Positions 8,780-20,400 of a stretch of 64,000 nt of DNA are shown here, piece after piece (positions within the stretch are counted from its first letter, which is position 1; each line of letters begins with the position of its first letter). Both the position numbers and the translations under genes were made by a program. Source of the DNA: Bryoerythrophyllum caledonicum (lineage: Eukaryota; Streptophyta; Bryopsida; Pottiales; Pottiaceae); the NCBI GenBank assembly GCA_963971425.1, contig OZ020519.1, positions 23,166,786 to 23,230,785 of the forward strand. Reading direction: 5' to 3'. The notes under the pieces are model-generated. The model was not told where the DNA came from. It searched no databases and was given only the letters and a program-made list of their open reading frames with translations.

Positions 8780-11700
8780 TCAGCCAGACTCATCCATCGC
8801 TGTAGAATTATCTCCACCTCCACCATCGAGCTGCTGCGAAAACACAGCACCTGCCTGACATTCACTAGAGCCACTCGAAGTGGACACCGGCGGACACCCG
8901 CTATCTTCCTTAGCATTCAGGTTCTGAGCCAACACCTGGCTGAACTCCTTCATGCCGATGGCGCGCTGCAACCGCTTCTTCTGCAAGCCGTTCCTCATCT
9001 TGACAGGAGGCTCCTTGTCAGGTGCAGGAATCTCACCACTCTCCCCGACCGCTGCTTCTGAGGAAAGCCCGCTCCGCTGCAGCTGCTCGGACCCATCCTG
9101 GATTCTGGACACGGGTGCCATGGGAGGCGCAAGTTGGGTCATGCCGGTGCCTGGTTGCATCTCTGGTGCGGTCCAGTTTCTGTTTTGGTTCCAGACGGTG
9201 GGACCGGTTGGGCGACTGACGTCGACCTGCGCTGGGGTGGCCTGCGGCTGCTGCTGCATCTTGTGGAATAGCAGGTGTGCGATGGAGCGGTCAATGGGGT
9301 TCGTTTGCGTTTCCACCCCGTTCATGTCCATCCTGCAGACATAAGAGCACATGTGGCGTATAAGAAAAATGAGCAGCCACCCCTGTCTTGAAAGTGAACT
9401 AAGACATCAGAGTTCTTTCTAACGTGACACAATGAGATACCCGCTCTTTTTACTACCTTTCCTCAATCTTCACTTTTGACTTCACCGAAACCTCTATTGA
9501 TCATGTACACATGTAACGATACGTACCTGGAAACTCTGCTTGATGAGGAAGGGTCACTGCTGATAGACGCTTCAAGTCCAGAGGACGTTGCACCCGCGTC
9601 CTGCGAGGCTTGGGAGATGTTGGCGCCATCGCCACCAGTTGACCGACCAAAGGAAGCTTGCCTTCTCATGGCGCTCCTAGCCAGTCGGTACAGAGCGTCC
9701 CTTATACACATCCTAGTTCCCAGCTCCAGCTGCTGAAAAACCACCCAAATCACGTGTCAAATGAGAACTCTAAAACCTGAGATTGAAACATATACGATAG
9801 AAGGTCTCAAATGCTCATCAGCTATTGCAAAAAGGATAGGCATGAAATAAAGGCCATCCCTTATTTCCTAGCCCCCTTGTAAACCAAAATCACGTGTCAG
9901 ATGACAATGCTAAAACCTCATTAAACTGAGATAAAATTATGTGATTAAGCTCTGAAATGCGAAGAGAAACAGGCATCTTTTATACACATTCTAGTTCCCA
10001 GTTCCAGCTGCTGAGACCACAGAAATCACGAGCCGGATGACAAACTTCACTGTTTACATAGAGATTAGGTATACGATAAAAGTTCTAGAATGACCATCGA
10101 CAAGCTCTAGAAATCACACACGTACCGTCTTGATAGTGTTCAGGAGCTGCTCCAACACACCGGCCTCCAAAGTGCCCCCTTCGTCGTCAGAGGTGACATC
10201 CACGCTGGTCTGCCCCACGGAGAGAGAGGGCTCAAGCTCGCTGTCCGAAACCGGGACCACCGTCACACTGGGCTTAAAGTCTGCGTCCACCTCTTTCACA
10301 GGTGGGACAGGCGCAACGACACCCTTGCGCAAGCCGCTGGTGTCCAGAGGCGTCAAGCCCTGGGCAGCGAACTGCTGCTGTTGCTGCTCCACCGCAAACC
10401 GTGCCTGCATCTGCTGCAGGAACTTGAGCTTCTCGATCTTCTCTTGCGGCGTCATGGTGGGAGTGCTCGGCTGCGAAGGGAGGATCGGAACCTCGCCGGT
10501 CGGAGGGCGGAGCTGGTACGGCGGCGGAAACTGCTGGTAGCCGACGTACTGAGGTGGTGCAACCTGTGGGATGACGTGCAGAGGAGGGGGAGGATTGTAT
10601 CCAACGCGCACGTAAGGACGGATCATTGGTTGCAGAGGTAACAGAGCTGGAGAGTTCACGGGATAGCCGTGGATGGGCGGCTGGTGCAGCTGTGCCGGCA
10701 TGTGCATTGGCATTGAGTGTAGAGCATGAGGACCGTAGGCTGCCGCTTGGAAAATCTTCCGGTGGTTCAGCTGCCGCTTCGTTCGCTCCTCGACTCTCTT
10801 CCGGTTCACAGCGTGCCGACGTGCTCTGTAAGCCTGATGCAACTCAAGGATGTCAGACACACAAAAAGGGTAGGGCCGGGTAAGGTGGCGTCTGAATCTA
10901 GGGTAAGTACCTGAGCCACTTTGGCTTTATCTGAGTCAGAGACGCTGACAGAAGATGGGACGGAGTCGCCCTTTGATGGATTGTCGAGGATTTCAGACGT
11001 GGACAAACTTCCGGTGAGAACCTCCATCATCTGCAAGAGCACAAACAGAGACGTGAGGGAACGGAAAAAAAGCAGGAAAGTTTCCATGATGAACTCCACT
11101 CCGGCTCTGTCACATTTTCTGCAGAAAGGGATTGTTGACATTCCTCCAAGATGTTCGAAAACATAAGACCTACCTGAGATCCTGGACACCATGGCTACGT
11201 CAAAGAGCCTCCAAGGACCGAACCACTACTTGAAACCTGACCGACACACCAAATCTGGCAAAGAGTCACTTATTGCACACGACAGAATGGATATGGCAAT
11301 GAAGCAAGCAACGAGAAACAAGTGGTACCTTCTCATCGTCTAGATACTCGCTTGAGTTGACCTGGCCTCCACCAGACTGCTGTTGCTTGGCTTCGCTATC
11401 AAAGCTTGTGGGAGCTTGAAACTCGTTGAAGGTTGCATTGTTGGCAAGCACAAACTCCAGCTTCGGGTCAAAGAAGTTGTTCACCTTGGCGGTCTCGACC
11501 GGCAAGATCGATGACGACTTCGTCTCGCTCTCCGACTGCAGGTCCAGAGGCGACGATGGGTCGTCCCACTGCAACGTCACAGGGCTGGGCGTCGCCCCAC
11601 CGAACGCAGAATCGGGATCGGAGCTGCAGCCAAACAAGAGCGTCAGAGATACCCACTAGACGTGAAATCCACGCAAACTACCCGCATGAGACCAGGATAC

Positions 11701-12116
11701 TAACAAAAAGCACTCGCACCAAACCACCCGGTATACAACACAAAACACTCGCATCGAACAACCTGGTTTGCAAACAATAAAGCCCTCGCTTCAAGCCAGG
11801 TGAACGACACAAAGATAAACCAGGTTTGCAACCCAAGGCACTCTCTGGCTTGCAACGAGTTTCGCAACACAGAGACCGGGCTATACCTGAGCAAGTTGTC
11901 GACATCTTCCAAGCTGCCGAAGCAGCTGTCCCAGTTGTAGTCTGCTTTGACGTCACCGCTGTCGCCGGCGCCGAAGAGCGAGAGGCCGGTCTCCTCGGGG
12001 TCGCAGAGCGAAAAGTGGCTGGTGGTGACGATGCTGGAGTCGTCCTCAGAGAACAGGGAGTCCGCCATGAACGCCCCCAGGCCGGCACCTCCCAGAATCG
12101 ACGAGTCGACCTTCAT
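8780..12116 (-). CDS. LNK-like clock co-activator (night light-inducible, clock-regulated)
   Basis: Coding exons (minus strand) are 12116-11887, 11623-11329, 11030-10911, 10842-10126, 9732-9527 and 9332-8780, giving about 706 aa. The start of the fourth could instead be 10833, also in frame. Family marks in order: an acidic N-terminal motif YNWDSCFGSLEDVDNLLS followed by FGG; a Pro-rich middle; TPQEKIEKLKFLQQMQARF near residue 345; GTRMCIRDALYRLARSA near 458; and IDRSIAHLLFHK at the start of the last exon. These match conserved blocks of plant LNK1/LNK2, which have no DNA-binding domain and act in the nucleus as co-activators of RVE8-type MYB factors for evening-phased clock genes. The LNK assignment is from remembered motifs. 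The seed-plant N-terminal DIWDE-type motif is missing, and the start lies just after a uORF. Confidence 0.8.
9971..10010 (-). other. Partial duplicate of an LNK exon inside the preceding intron
   Basis: Read on the minus strand from 10010, this encodes QLELGTRMCIKDA after a CAG acceptor, nearly the same as the start of the real exon at 9732 (QLELGTRMCIRDA). It lies in the intron between exons 10842-10126 and 9732-9527. Similarity extends into the intron on the acceptor side (ctgctgaaaaaccacc against ctgctgagaccacag, then an 'aaatcac' stretch). The copy loses frame soon after, so it looks like a truncated segmental duplication and pseudo-exon. Confidence 0.7.
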
Positions 12117-12277
12117 ATCGTCTTCTTCTCCAGAGCCGCTCTGTCTGACTGCAGCAAAAATACGGCGCGTTCAGGGGCACAACAAATGCAGCAGAAAATG
12201 GTACAGTACAATTCCTTAAGCACCCTGGTTTCAAGAAAATGGCCAAGATGAAGCCATACCTGCTCAGCAGTATGCAT
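12113..12277 (-). promoter_or_regulatory. Candidate uORF in the spliced LNK leader
   Basis: A leader exon ends at 12260 (cag|gtatgg) and the next begins at 12148 (gctgcag|tcagac). Splicing these creates a 17-codon ORF starting at ATG 12277. Its TGA overlaps the main start as ATGA at 12116-12113. The exact junction is predicted, not observed. Such an overlap allows termination-reinitiation or repression of the main frame. Confidence 0.4.
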
Positions 12278-12279
12278 TT

Positions 12280-13300
12280 TCTACTCTCCGCGCGGCGCGA
12301 CCAGCGCCAACCTCGCATTCACAACTACGTGCTTGGAAATCCATCCACCCGCTGCGTCTTCCAAAAAACTTAGATCTCCACTTTCACCACCATGACAAGC
12401 ATCTACACCTCGTCCACCCAGGATCTAATTCCTACACAAATGCGCTCCTGCCAAACACCCTGAACCTCCGGGCTGCATCCTAAACCGGGTGCTCACAAGG
12501 CCTGCAACCAAACCGATTCACCCCTTTAAAAAAAAACACACCAACCAAACAAACGCTAAACTCCACGCGCTCTAAAGCCTCATTCAACCACACACCGAAC
12601 TCACCCACACCATCCTAGATCTGCACATCAGAGAATCAACGCCAGGAAACCAAAACCCGGAAAAATGCATCTCGCAGCCTCCTCAAGCCCCGGAGCTCAC
12701 AAAGCCACCGTCTTCCCCAACCTCAGAGACAGAGATCGCGCGCTCGTCTCCTGCAAGCTCCAAACTCCAGCGTCAAGCTTCAAACTCGCTCCAAAACTCC
12801 AGAACTGCAACCTCGACTACGCTCCGACCTGAGAAGGGACTGCATTGAGGGATTCCGGACTGGGAAGAGTGGTGAAGGAGGAAGGAGCGACCGGGGGAGC
12901 GTGAGGAAGGGAGCAGGCTGGCCACTGGCGATGCCGAGAGATGGAAGCGGCGAGAACCACAAACCGGCCGCGGTCACAAGCGAAGGGGAGCCAGGGTCCG
13001 GTCCCTCGACGGGCCCCACATTCCACTGGGCCGTCTCTGCGAACCAACCATTCCCTCGTGGATGAATGTCGTCCGCGCAGGATGTGGGCCCCGCCGATGC
13101 GAATGTGGTGCACCTTCGTTGACTCCTCGGGAATCCATGGGCGCCACCGCCAATTCTCCATTTTTCTCGCCATATCTGTGTCATTTTAAGAAGAAGAAGA
13201 ACCCTGTTCTCTGAAAGAGACCACCGTGAATATAACTCGATAGGCCAATCACAGATTTTAGAGGTGCATGGGATGAGTTCTTGGTTTGTAGTGTAAACCG
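12280..13300. other. LNK promoter and 5' leader region
   Basis: C-rich sequence on the plus strand, upstream of the LNK-like gene on the minus strand. It probably holds the transcription start and 5' UTR. Open frames at 12780-13184 are composition artefacts and match nothing known. I found no clear evening element. Confidence 0.35.
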
Positions 13301-13307
13301 CCCCTTA

Positions 13308-14012
13308 GGTAAGCCCCTCATAACCAACAAAAACTCATAGTCAATGCTTATTAAATTGGGGAATATCCAACCCTCTTCCATCCCATTACCACCAACTCAT
13401 CTCCAAATGGAGGTTTGCTATTCAGGTAAGCCCCCCTAAACCGACAAGTTAAGGAATGTGCATATCTGGAGAGAGGGGATAATTTTACTACTATTTTTCA
13501 GTGATAGCCAGTAGAATTACAATTCCAACCCAAGTGCTTTCATATTTTTTCGATGAAAACTGAATTAGTTATGAATTTTCAAACTGTGCAGCCATGTTTA
13601 GTGGGTGGCCAGCAATAGGTACCCCCCATAACCAACGATCAAAAGTAAGGGTCTTGACTAATAGCAAACCTCCATTTAGAGCTGAGTTGGTGGTAATGGG
13701 ATGGAAGAGGGTTGGATATACCCCAATTTTATAGGCGTTGGCTATGGGTTTTTTTGGTTATGGGGAGGCTTACCTTAGTCAAGACCCTTACTTTTGGTCG
13801 TTGGTTATGGGAGGTACCTACGGCTGGCCACCCACTAAACATGGTTGTACAGTTTGAAAATTCATAACTAATTCATTTTTCATCGAAAAAATATGAAATC
13901 ACTTGGGTTGGAATTGTAATTCTATTGGCTATCACTGAAAAACAATAGTATAATTATCTCCTCTCTCCATGTATGCACATTCCTTGACTTGTCGGTTTTA
14001 GGGGGGCTTATC
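13308..14012. mobile_element. MITE, GGTAAGCCCC family (copy 1, split)
   Basis: The element begins GGTAAGCCCC at 13308 and ends GGGGGGCTTATC at 14012, flanked by perfect TTA duplications (13305-13307 and 14013-14015). Without the 350-bp copy 2 nested inside it, its length would be about 350 bp, as in the intact copy at 52022-52371. TTA targets and short GG...CC ends fit the PIF/Harbinger (Tourist) class. Confidence 0.85.
13425..13774. mobile_element. MITE, GGTAAGCCCC family (copy 2, nested)
   Basis: A full 350-bp copy inserted in opposite orientation into copy 1. Its ends are GGTAAGCCCCCC and GGGGAGGCTTACC, with TTA at 13775-13777 and a corrupted TTCA on the left. The host sequence 'ttgctatt...agtcaagacc' is continuous in the uninterrupted copy at 52022-52371, which fixes the insertion point. 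Confidence 0.85.
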
Positions 14013-14059
14013 TTAGTGTTTGTTCATTCTCTTCACTAAGCATATGGCCACGGAACGTA

Positions 14060-14323
14060 GGCTAGGGTAGTAGAACCACTCCCCCCTCTCAAGGATAAAC
14101 ACTTTTCTACACTAAGTGTTTCCCTACACTAATTGCCTTAGAGATATCCGACATGTCATCTCCCCCATGGGCTTTGTGGGTCCCCATACAACGAGGCCTT
14201 GGGACCTCCCACCATGATTGGGTGGACTATGGTGGTAGGCACCACGCCGGCTATAGGACTTGAGCTCACAACCACCTCACCGGTGTGCCATGACCCAAAC
14301 CACTACACCAAGGCTGTGGTGCC
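14060..14323 (-). mobile_element. tRNA-derived SINE
   Basis: On the minus strand a pol III promoter is visible: A box TGGTGTAGTGG (14310-14300) and B box GAGCTCAAGTCC (14268-14257), spaced as in a tRNA gene. The downstream body has no coding capacity. Plant SINEs of the tRNA-headed type have this form. The 3' boundary near 14060 is approximate, because no simple tail is obvious. Confidence 0.7.
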
Positions 14324-14929
14324 TTTGTGTCATACTAAAGATGGTTGCCCAGTGCAGTCCAAACTCTCTATATGTTATCGCTTTAAGTGTTAGAATCTCA
14401 TATATGTTATGGAAATTACGCTCCCAAAAAATTTACACTATTAAGTCTTATGAAATGTCTCGCTCCCTATTTCATTCATTTTACTTTTAGAGATGGTAAA
14501 GTTGGAAAATTTGGAGAAATTATGGGGCAGTAGATAGAAATAGAGCGAGTAAAACGCAATACATAGCAAATAAAATTGGCCGGATAAAGCACAACTTAGG
14601 ATTTAGGGTAATTTTTTGGATGAAAATTAGCATGACGGATGACAACATTGGATTCCAAATTGGTCCAACGGAAGAAAAATGAAATGTTACTAATTATTTA
14701 GATCAACACAATGGTAATAGATTTGGACCTTGTATTGTACAAAAATTTAATACCAAATGGAGTCAAAATATGTTGATCCACTCAACGCAGGGAAGAAAAT
14801 ATACCAATTTTTTTTACTTCAAACACTGTAATCTTTCGATCCATGCAATCAAAGTTGATGAAAGTTTGTGAATATTTTACTTAACAAGACATAATTGAGA
14901 TCCTACGGTCAAAAGTGGACAAATGAGTT

Positions 14930-15230
14930 CTGGCCGGCCCTCAATCCGGCCCCAAGTATAAACCGGCCCTTAGTAGACCCACTTTTCTTATCCAAAATTG
15001 GAAGCTTGAAGGTGCGAGTAGAAGGCCAAGTATCATCGTATACCAACTTTCTCACGTCATGCCCGTGAAAGGTCTCATTGTTAACGGATTAACAACCGGC
15101 CGGCCGAGTTCTGGCCGGCCGAGTATAAACCGGAGTTCAACCAATAGGGTCTCTCAATCTCTCAAAATCCAACCCAAGAGCTTTATACTTGGGGCCGGCC
15201 GGAACTACATTTCATCCTACGTGTCGCTTT
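14930..15230. repeat. GGCCGG-rich transposon fragments
   Basis: Repeated ggccggcc, 'tataaaccgg' and 'ttggggccgg' motifs. The segment ending ataaaccggccc at about 14970, followed by TTA, looks like the terminal part of a Harbinger-like MITE. The arrangement suggests broken or nested copies. Confidence 0.5.
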
Positions 15231-15313
15231 AGGTGGCATGGTTTTGGCGCCAAACCTTCCGGCCTCAAGGGAGCAATCGGGACGAGGTTTGGGTTGGCCC
15301 AAACTCCCAATTA

Positions 15314-16090
15314 GGGCCGGATTTGGTTCCTCCGTTGGATTCTTTAAATCCCTACCATCAATTAATTAAAAAATAATTTTTTATTTTATTATTTTTTATT
15401 TATTTTGAAAAAATAATTTTTTTTTCGAAATAAAAAAAATCGAAAAATAATCGAAAAATAAAATTAATTTGAAAAAAAAATCGAAAAAAAAAAAAACGAT
15501 TTTTTTTTTTTTAATAAAAAAGTAAAAATACTCCTTCCTTTTGGATATGCACCCAAAAAAGGGGACTTGGTCAAACGAAGTAAATAAAACTCTTTTTTCC
15601 AATAGTCAAAATAGGAAGAGGAATTAGAAGTTGTATATGTATGAAAAAAGAACTCTCTTTTATTTTTGACCTTTAAAAATTAAGAGAAAAGGGGAAAATT
15701 TTATGAAAATAGAAAAATTACTTTTATTTTAATTTATTTTTTAAATGTAGTAAGGAAAGAAAACACGTAAAGTAAATATATGAAACCTATTTTTCTTTAA
15801 ACTAGGAAAGAAACAAAGACAAAAGCTTGACACATGTGCTTCTATAATTTTTAGTTGAGCCTTATGAAAATCTAAGAATTTTTAAGACACTTAAAATTTG
15901 GAAATTTAGCGCTAGAATCCGGCCCCAACACTTTACATTGACTAGGGCCAAGATGATGAATTTGAAATCCGGCCTCAATGCTTTACATTATTTGGGGCCG
16001 GATGGAAGAATTGAGGCCGGATTGAAGGCCGGATTGAAGGCAAATCCGGTCGGCCTTCCATCCGACCCCGGGCCTAATGTAAACCGGCCC
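15314..16090. mobile_element. Candidate Harbinger-like MITE (GGGCCGG ends)
   Basis: The left end GGGCCGGATTTGG follows TTA, and the right end gtaaaccggccc precedes TAA, giving an imperfect inverted terminal match. GGCCGG-rich subterminal blocks lie at 15910-16080. The centre (15370-15800) is very AT-rich with A and T homopolymers, and has no transposase. The boundaries are plausible, but the target duplication is not exact. Confidence 0.45.
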
Positions 16091-16099
16091 TAACTGATA

Positions 16100-17486
16100 T
16101 GTGCAGAGGGTAAAAAATTGGCAAGATGGCATTGGATGCTCTGTGCACTATGCAAGAATACATCAGATACCAATCAAGATGTTGTCAACGGTAGTTTCCT
16201 TCTACCCACATTTTCTTTTCATGTATCGGTCTTGTCTAGGGTGGGTGGTTAATACTGTTTTGTTGAACGAAATGGGAAATGTATGGGTATAGCATGGTGT
16301 ATGTTTGATGGAGTACGTTTGTATTTTAAAATATTGGTGCAAAAGTTGAGGCTAGATGTTGGTATTATGGATGGAATTTTATTGTACTAGGGATAAAATA
16401 TGTATTAGATGTTTTTTGTGTTTTTTTGGGTGAGTGTGGAAGACATTAGGCATTGGACCAAAATTAGTTTTGATGTCTCCACATAGTGTTAGTAGCAATG
16501 GACAATGGATGAGGTTTCCATTTGGGCGTAGAATAGTACAGAGTGTAGGATGGTAAAGGTGGACTTTCTTTGTTTGTTTACTTTATTTGTATTGCTATCT
16601 TTATTATTGAGTTGGCAAGGGTATTGGGGGTGGAAATTAATAGAATTGGGGATAGGATAAGTGTGAGTGAGGTTTTTGTAGGATTTGAGATAAGTATGTC
16701 ATATGTAAGGTATGAACACGGGATTGGTTTTGATGGCACCCCATAAGAGAAGCAATATGTAGATTTTACTGTTATCGTTGAATATGTGTTGTGGTAGGAT
16801 TTTATGTGGTGCTTTGTGTTTTTTATTAAATTTATGTTGAGTTTGATAGGGGTGGTCATTGTTTTCAGTGATTTGTTGAGATTTGTGTGTCGTGATGAGT
16901 GATGTGGTATGAGCGGTTGTGTTTATAAAAGGGAGTTTGTAGTGAGAGGTGTGGTGGCTTAGTAATTTGACATTGTTGTAATATGTATATAGTGTTAAGG
17001 GTTCTTTAGCTTTGGTTGTATATGAGTTGTATTTATGTCTTAGGTGATGTGATTGGGGGTTTTGTACTAGCATTTTGGGCATGGATTTAGTGGTGGAACA
17101 AACGGACATTTTATTCATGCCGCCCCACCATTTAGAACCGGAGTTCTTCTTCTTCTTCTTAGCATTGGGATTTTTAATATATTGTGTGCTAACTTGGTAT
17201 GTTTGGTTGTTATGGTGACTATAGATGTGATAAGAGGAGGGGTGGGTTGGGTGTTTGTAAATATAGGTGTATTAATGACAAGATGTTGTTATGGCTTGTG
17301 TTTATGGTTGTAGTTGTCTTTAGGTGTGGGCTTACATTTGTTTGGGTGTATGTATTTGTGGATGTGGTGGAGGTTAGCGGTTTTGTGTGTGTGTGTGTTT
17401 GTATTTGATTTTAGAGTGCCTTGCCATACGTGTGTCATTGATGCAGTTCTAAATATTGTTCTGAAGGAAATGGGAGTTGTGGTAAG
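16100..17486. other. G/T-rich, C-poor tract (left part)
   Basis: The plus strand is strongly depleted in C; for example 16621-16680 has none. Long antisense open frames here (16699-17118) come from that bias. The tract resumes at 22262, so the 4.77-kb element inserted into it. I recognise no gene. Confidence 0.7.
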
Positions 17487-20400
17487 TGTGGAAGTCTAAA
17501 ACTCTGACTTGGTTGCCCCTACCAAAAAAATTAGTTAAAATAGGGTTTTTAGTGTTAATTAACTAGAAAAGTATTTAGTGTTGTGTGGAATTAGATTAGA
17601 TAGTGGATAGCGAAAATAGGGAAACGGTCAAGTACTTAATTAGGTTTATAGTGGTAAAAAACCGGGTCTTAAAATCACTAGTGTAAGTCCCGGAAAACAA
17701 TTTCAAACAGTCCCGGAAGAGATCCCGGGATATAAGTCTAAAATCACCACTTAACCTAAATTATCTAGTTAAGTTTAGGAGGTAGTTGGAAGTAGTCCTT
17801 CCTCTTTTCTAGACGCTAATTTTGGTTTGAGAGAATGAGTAGTTAGTTGTAGGAGGAAGAGAAAAAAAAAAGACAAAAGAAAGAAAAGGACAAAAGAAAA
17901 AAAGAAAAGTAAAATAAAATAAAAATAAAATAATAAATGGGCTGATACCCGGGCGGATCCGGATACCAACCCGAATAGCAGCCAGGCCGGGTCCCAACAA
18001 CCCTGGGCCGGCAGCCCGGGTAGCAGGCCCGGGTACCGACCTAGCAGAGTCATACTTTGACTCCGGTCGGGCCTGACTCACCCGAGCCGGGCATCGGTCC
18101 TGATTTGGGAACCCGGGTTCAATTCGGGCAGCCTCGAGCATGGGGGCAGCCCTGGGTATGGAGGGTAAGTTCTTGCCGGGCACAAGAGTTAGCGATGCCA
18201 GAGAATGCGATGATACCGACCCCGACCCCCATCGTTTTTTGTTTTTTTTTTCTCTTTTTTCCAATAGAGTGCGCCGCGGCCCTTTTCTCCCAAATATTCC
18301 CCCTTAATTTTTTAATCTCTCTCTCTCCCTCTCCCTCCTAGTTCCTCTTTCTCACTAGTTTAGTACTATATCTTTTGGAGTTGGGGTTTCAAGAAGAAGA
18401 TGAGGAGGTACTAGTTGGAGTTTCAAAAAAGATAAAAAAAAGGAAGTTTGAAGAGGAGGTGGCAAACTAGGGTTTGAAGAGGAGGTGCCTTTTTGGACAA
18501 ATTGTGGAGATTCCTAGGGTTTGGTGGTGGTGGAGATTTCTAGGGTTTTTGGAGGTGGAGGAGATTAGTGGCCAAGGCAAGAAGATAAAAGAGACAAAGA
18601 AAGGAGGTTGCGGGTGGAACAAGTAGTGGAAAAACAAAGGTGACTATTGCTTATGTTGGGTTTCTCTTGTTTGTGCAAATTTCTTATTTGTAAGTCTTTT
18701 TCTCTCTTTTCTAGGGTGATGACCTCCAGTAACATCCTCTCCGGTCTAGGAAAAAAGTCCCCCGGTAGACTCTATCTAGACCATATTGTGACCTAGTATA
18801 CATGTGAGTCTACGTTAGTGTCATGTTAATTGTTTTCTATTGTCTTAGCCTTGTAGCAAGTCTTTCTTTTAAGTTTCCTCCATCCTCCTATGCTTTTTAG
18901 GTCTTGCCCACATTTTCTATCTTTTTCCCGGTCTTCCCGATCAAACGGGAAAACCTCTTTCTTAGTCTTTGTCTCCCAAGTCCTCACCTTGTGATGATTT
19001 TATGTGACCTTCTGTTGTTAGTATGTTGCTAGATATGTGAGACATCTATATCCACATATTCTACTAAAGTGTTTTGGAATTGTCTACCGGTTGACCGGTA
19101 GACTTGTGTTTCCGGGCCGGACCGGAGTTTGTGACAAGTTAATAGGGAGATTGATGTAAGTACAGGCATTTCAAAAAATTTGTCCACCCCGAACAACATG
19201 GCTCTACCGGTGTCGATAACTCTTTCGAAGATTGACCTGAACAAGTAAGAGGGGATTGCGAAAGGCGTACAGTTGGAGGAAGACTCATCCGGATGGGGTG
19301 CAGAGGACTCTACGAGAAGCTGTGGGTATTCCAAAGGGGACATGCGGTATCGGAGTTGCAACCTCCCGGGACTCCCCGGGAGCCTACCGGACAAATCACC
19401 ACTCTTGGACCGTGGATGTATGGCGCGAAGTGTACTCTCTTCGTCAAGAGAGTGAGTAGACAGCCGGGGTCAACCGGGAGCTGCTAGAAGAACATGTATC
19501 GCAACTTTACAACTCATCAGAATGCTACCGGACAACCACTTCACGAATCGCCGGTTGAAAAGGGCGGTTGAATTTCTAAACCCCATCCTCCATCCCAACC
19601 ATCGTGAAAGGGTCACGACCCGCATGGCCACCGCCTACATCACAACATTTTTTGAAGAATCCTCACCGGATTGGGGATCTTTGTTGATTGAGGCAATTCT
19701 GCCTCAAATTTGGGTAGTTCGACAAAATAGAGGCTCCAAGACATTCTTGACCCCCTATCTCATGCATTTGTATGAGCACCATTGTTATTTGGACCGGGAT
19801 GAGTAGAGGATATGGAGACAAGGGATGTCTCCTTCAGATCATCCTCCCCAGGATCCTCCTCCACAACCGGAGGCCCGGTTGGTGTTACTAGCAACTCCCC
19901 GGGATCCTCCTCTCCAACAGGAGTCACGGTCGGCGATATCGTCAACTCCACAAGAAGCCTCTTGGTCTCAAGCAATTCCAAGTAAGGGGAAGACTTCCCG
20001 GTCTCACCGGGAGAAATCACCACAACCACCCAGGGCATCCAAGAAAGCCACTCTCGTGGAGAACATCTTCAAGTTCTCCTCGGAGGTGACCCGGGAGATC
20101 CAAGAGATGGAGATGGAGTTAAAGGAGGCAAGGGGTCTCTAAAGAATTCACTGGAAGATCTTTGAAGTGAAGGACAACCGGGACATCTTACCGGCGGCCC
20201 GGGAGAAGCTGGAGCTAGTGATCAAGTTGAAGAGGGATCTCCGCGTTGCTCAGAAGGAGATCAACGACTCGAAGGCGCAATCCCAAGAGACTATCAGGTC
20301 ATTGACCAAGATGTTTGTCAAGCGACCAAATACTACCACACCGTTGCAAGACTGGGGTTTACCCCGAAAGAAGAGGAGATTGATCTACGACGAATCTCCC

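Noticed and set aside
8952-9344. Plus-strand open frames over the LNK exons (8952-9344, 10130-10540, 11433-11780)
   Set aside because: These lie opposite conserved LNK exons that have matching splice sites, and have no recognisable domains.
12780-13184. 134-codon minus-strand frame upstream of LNK
   Set aside because: Composition-driven, Pro/Ser/Arg-rich frame in GC-rich leader DNA; no domain, no splice context, and overlapping frames are equally open.
16578-17118. Long minus-strand frames in the G/T-rich tract
   Set aside because: On the minus strand the tract is A/C-rich, which removes stop codons; the predicted peptides are Thr/His/Asn/Lys-biased with no domain.
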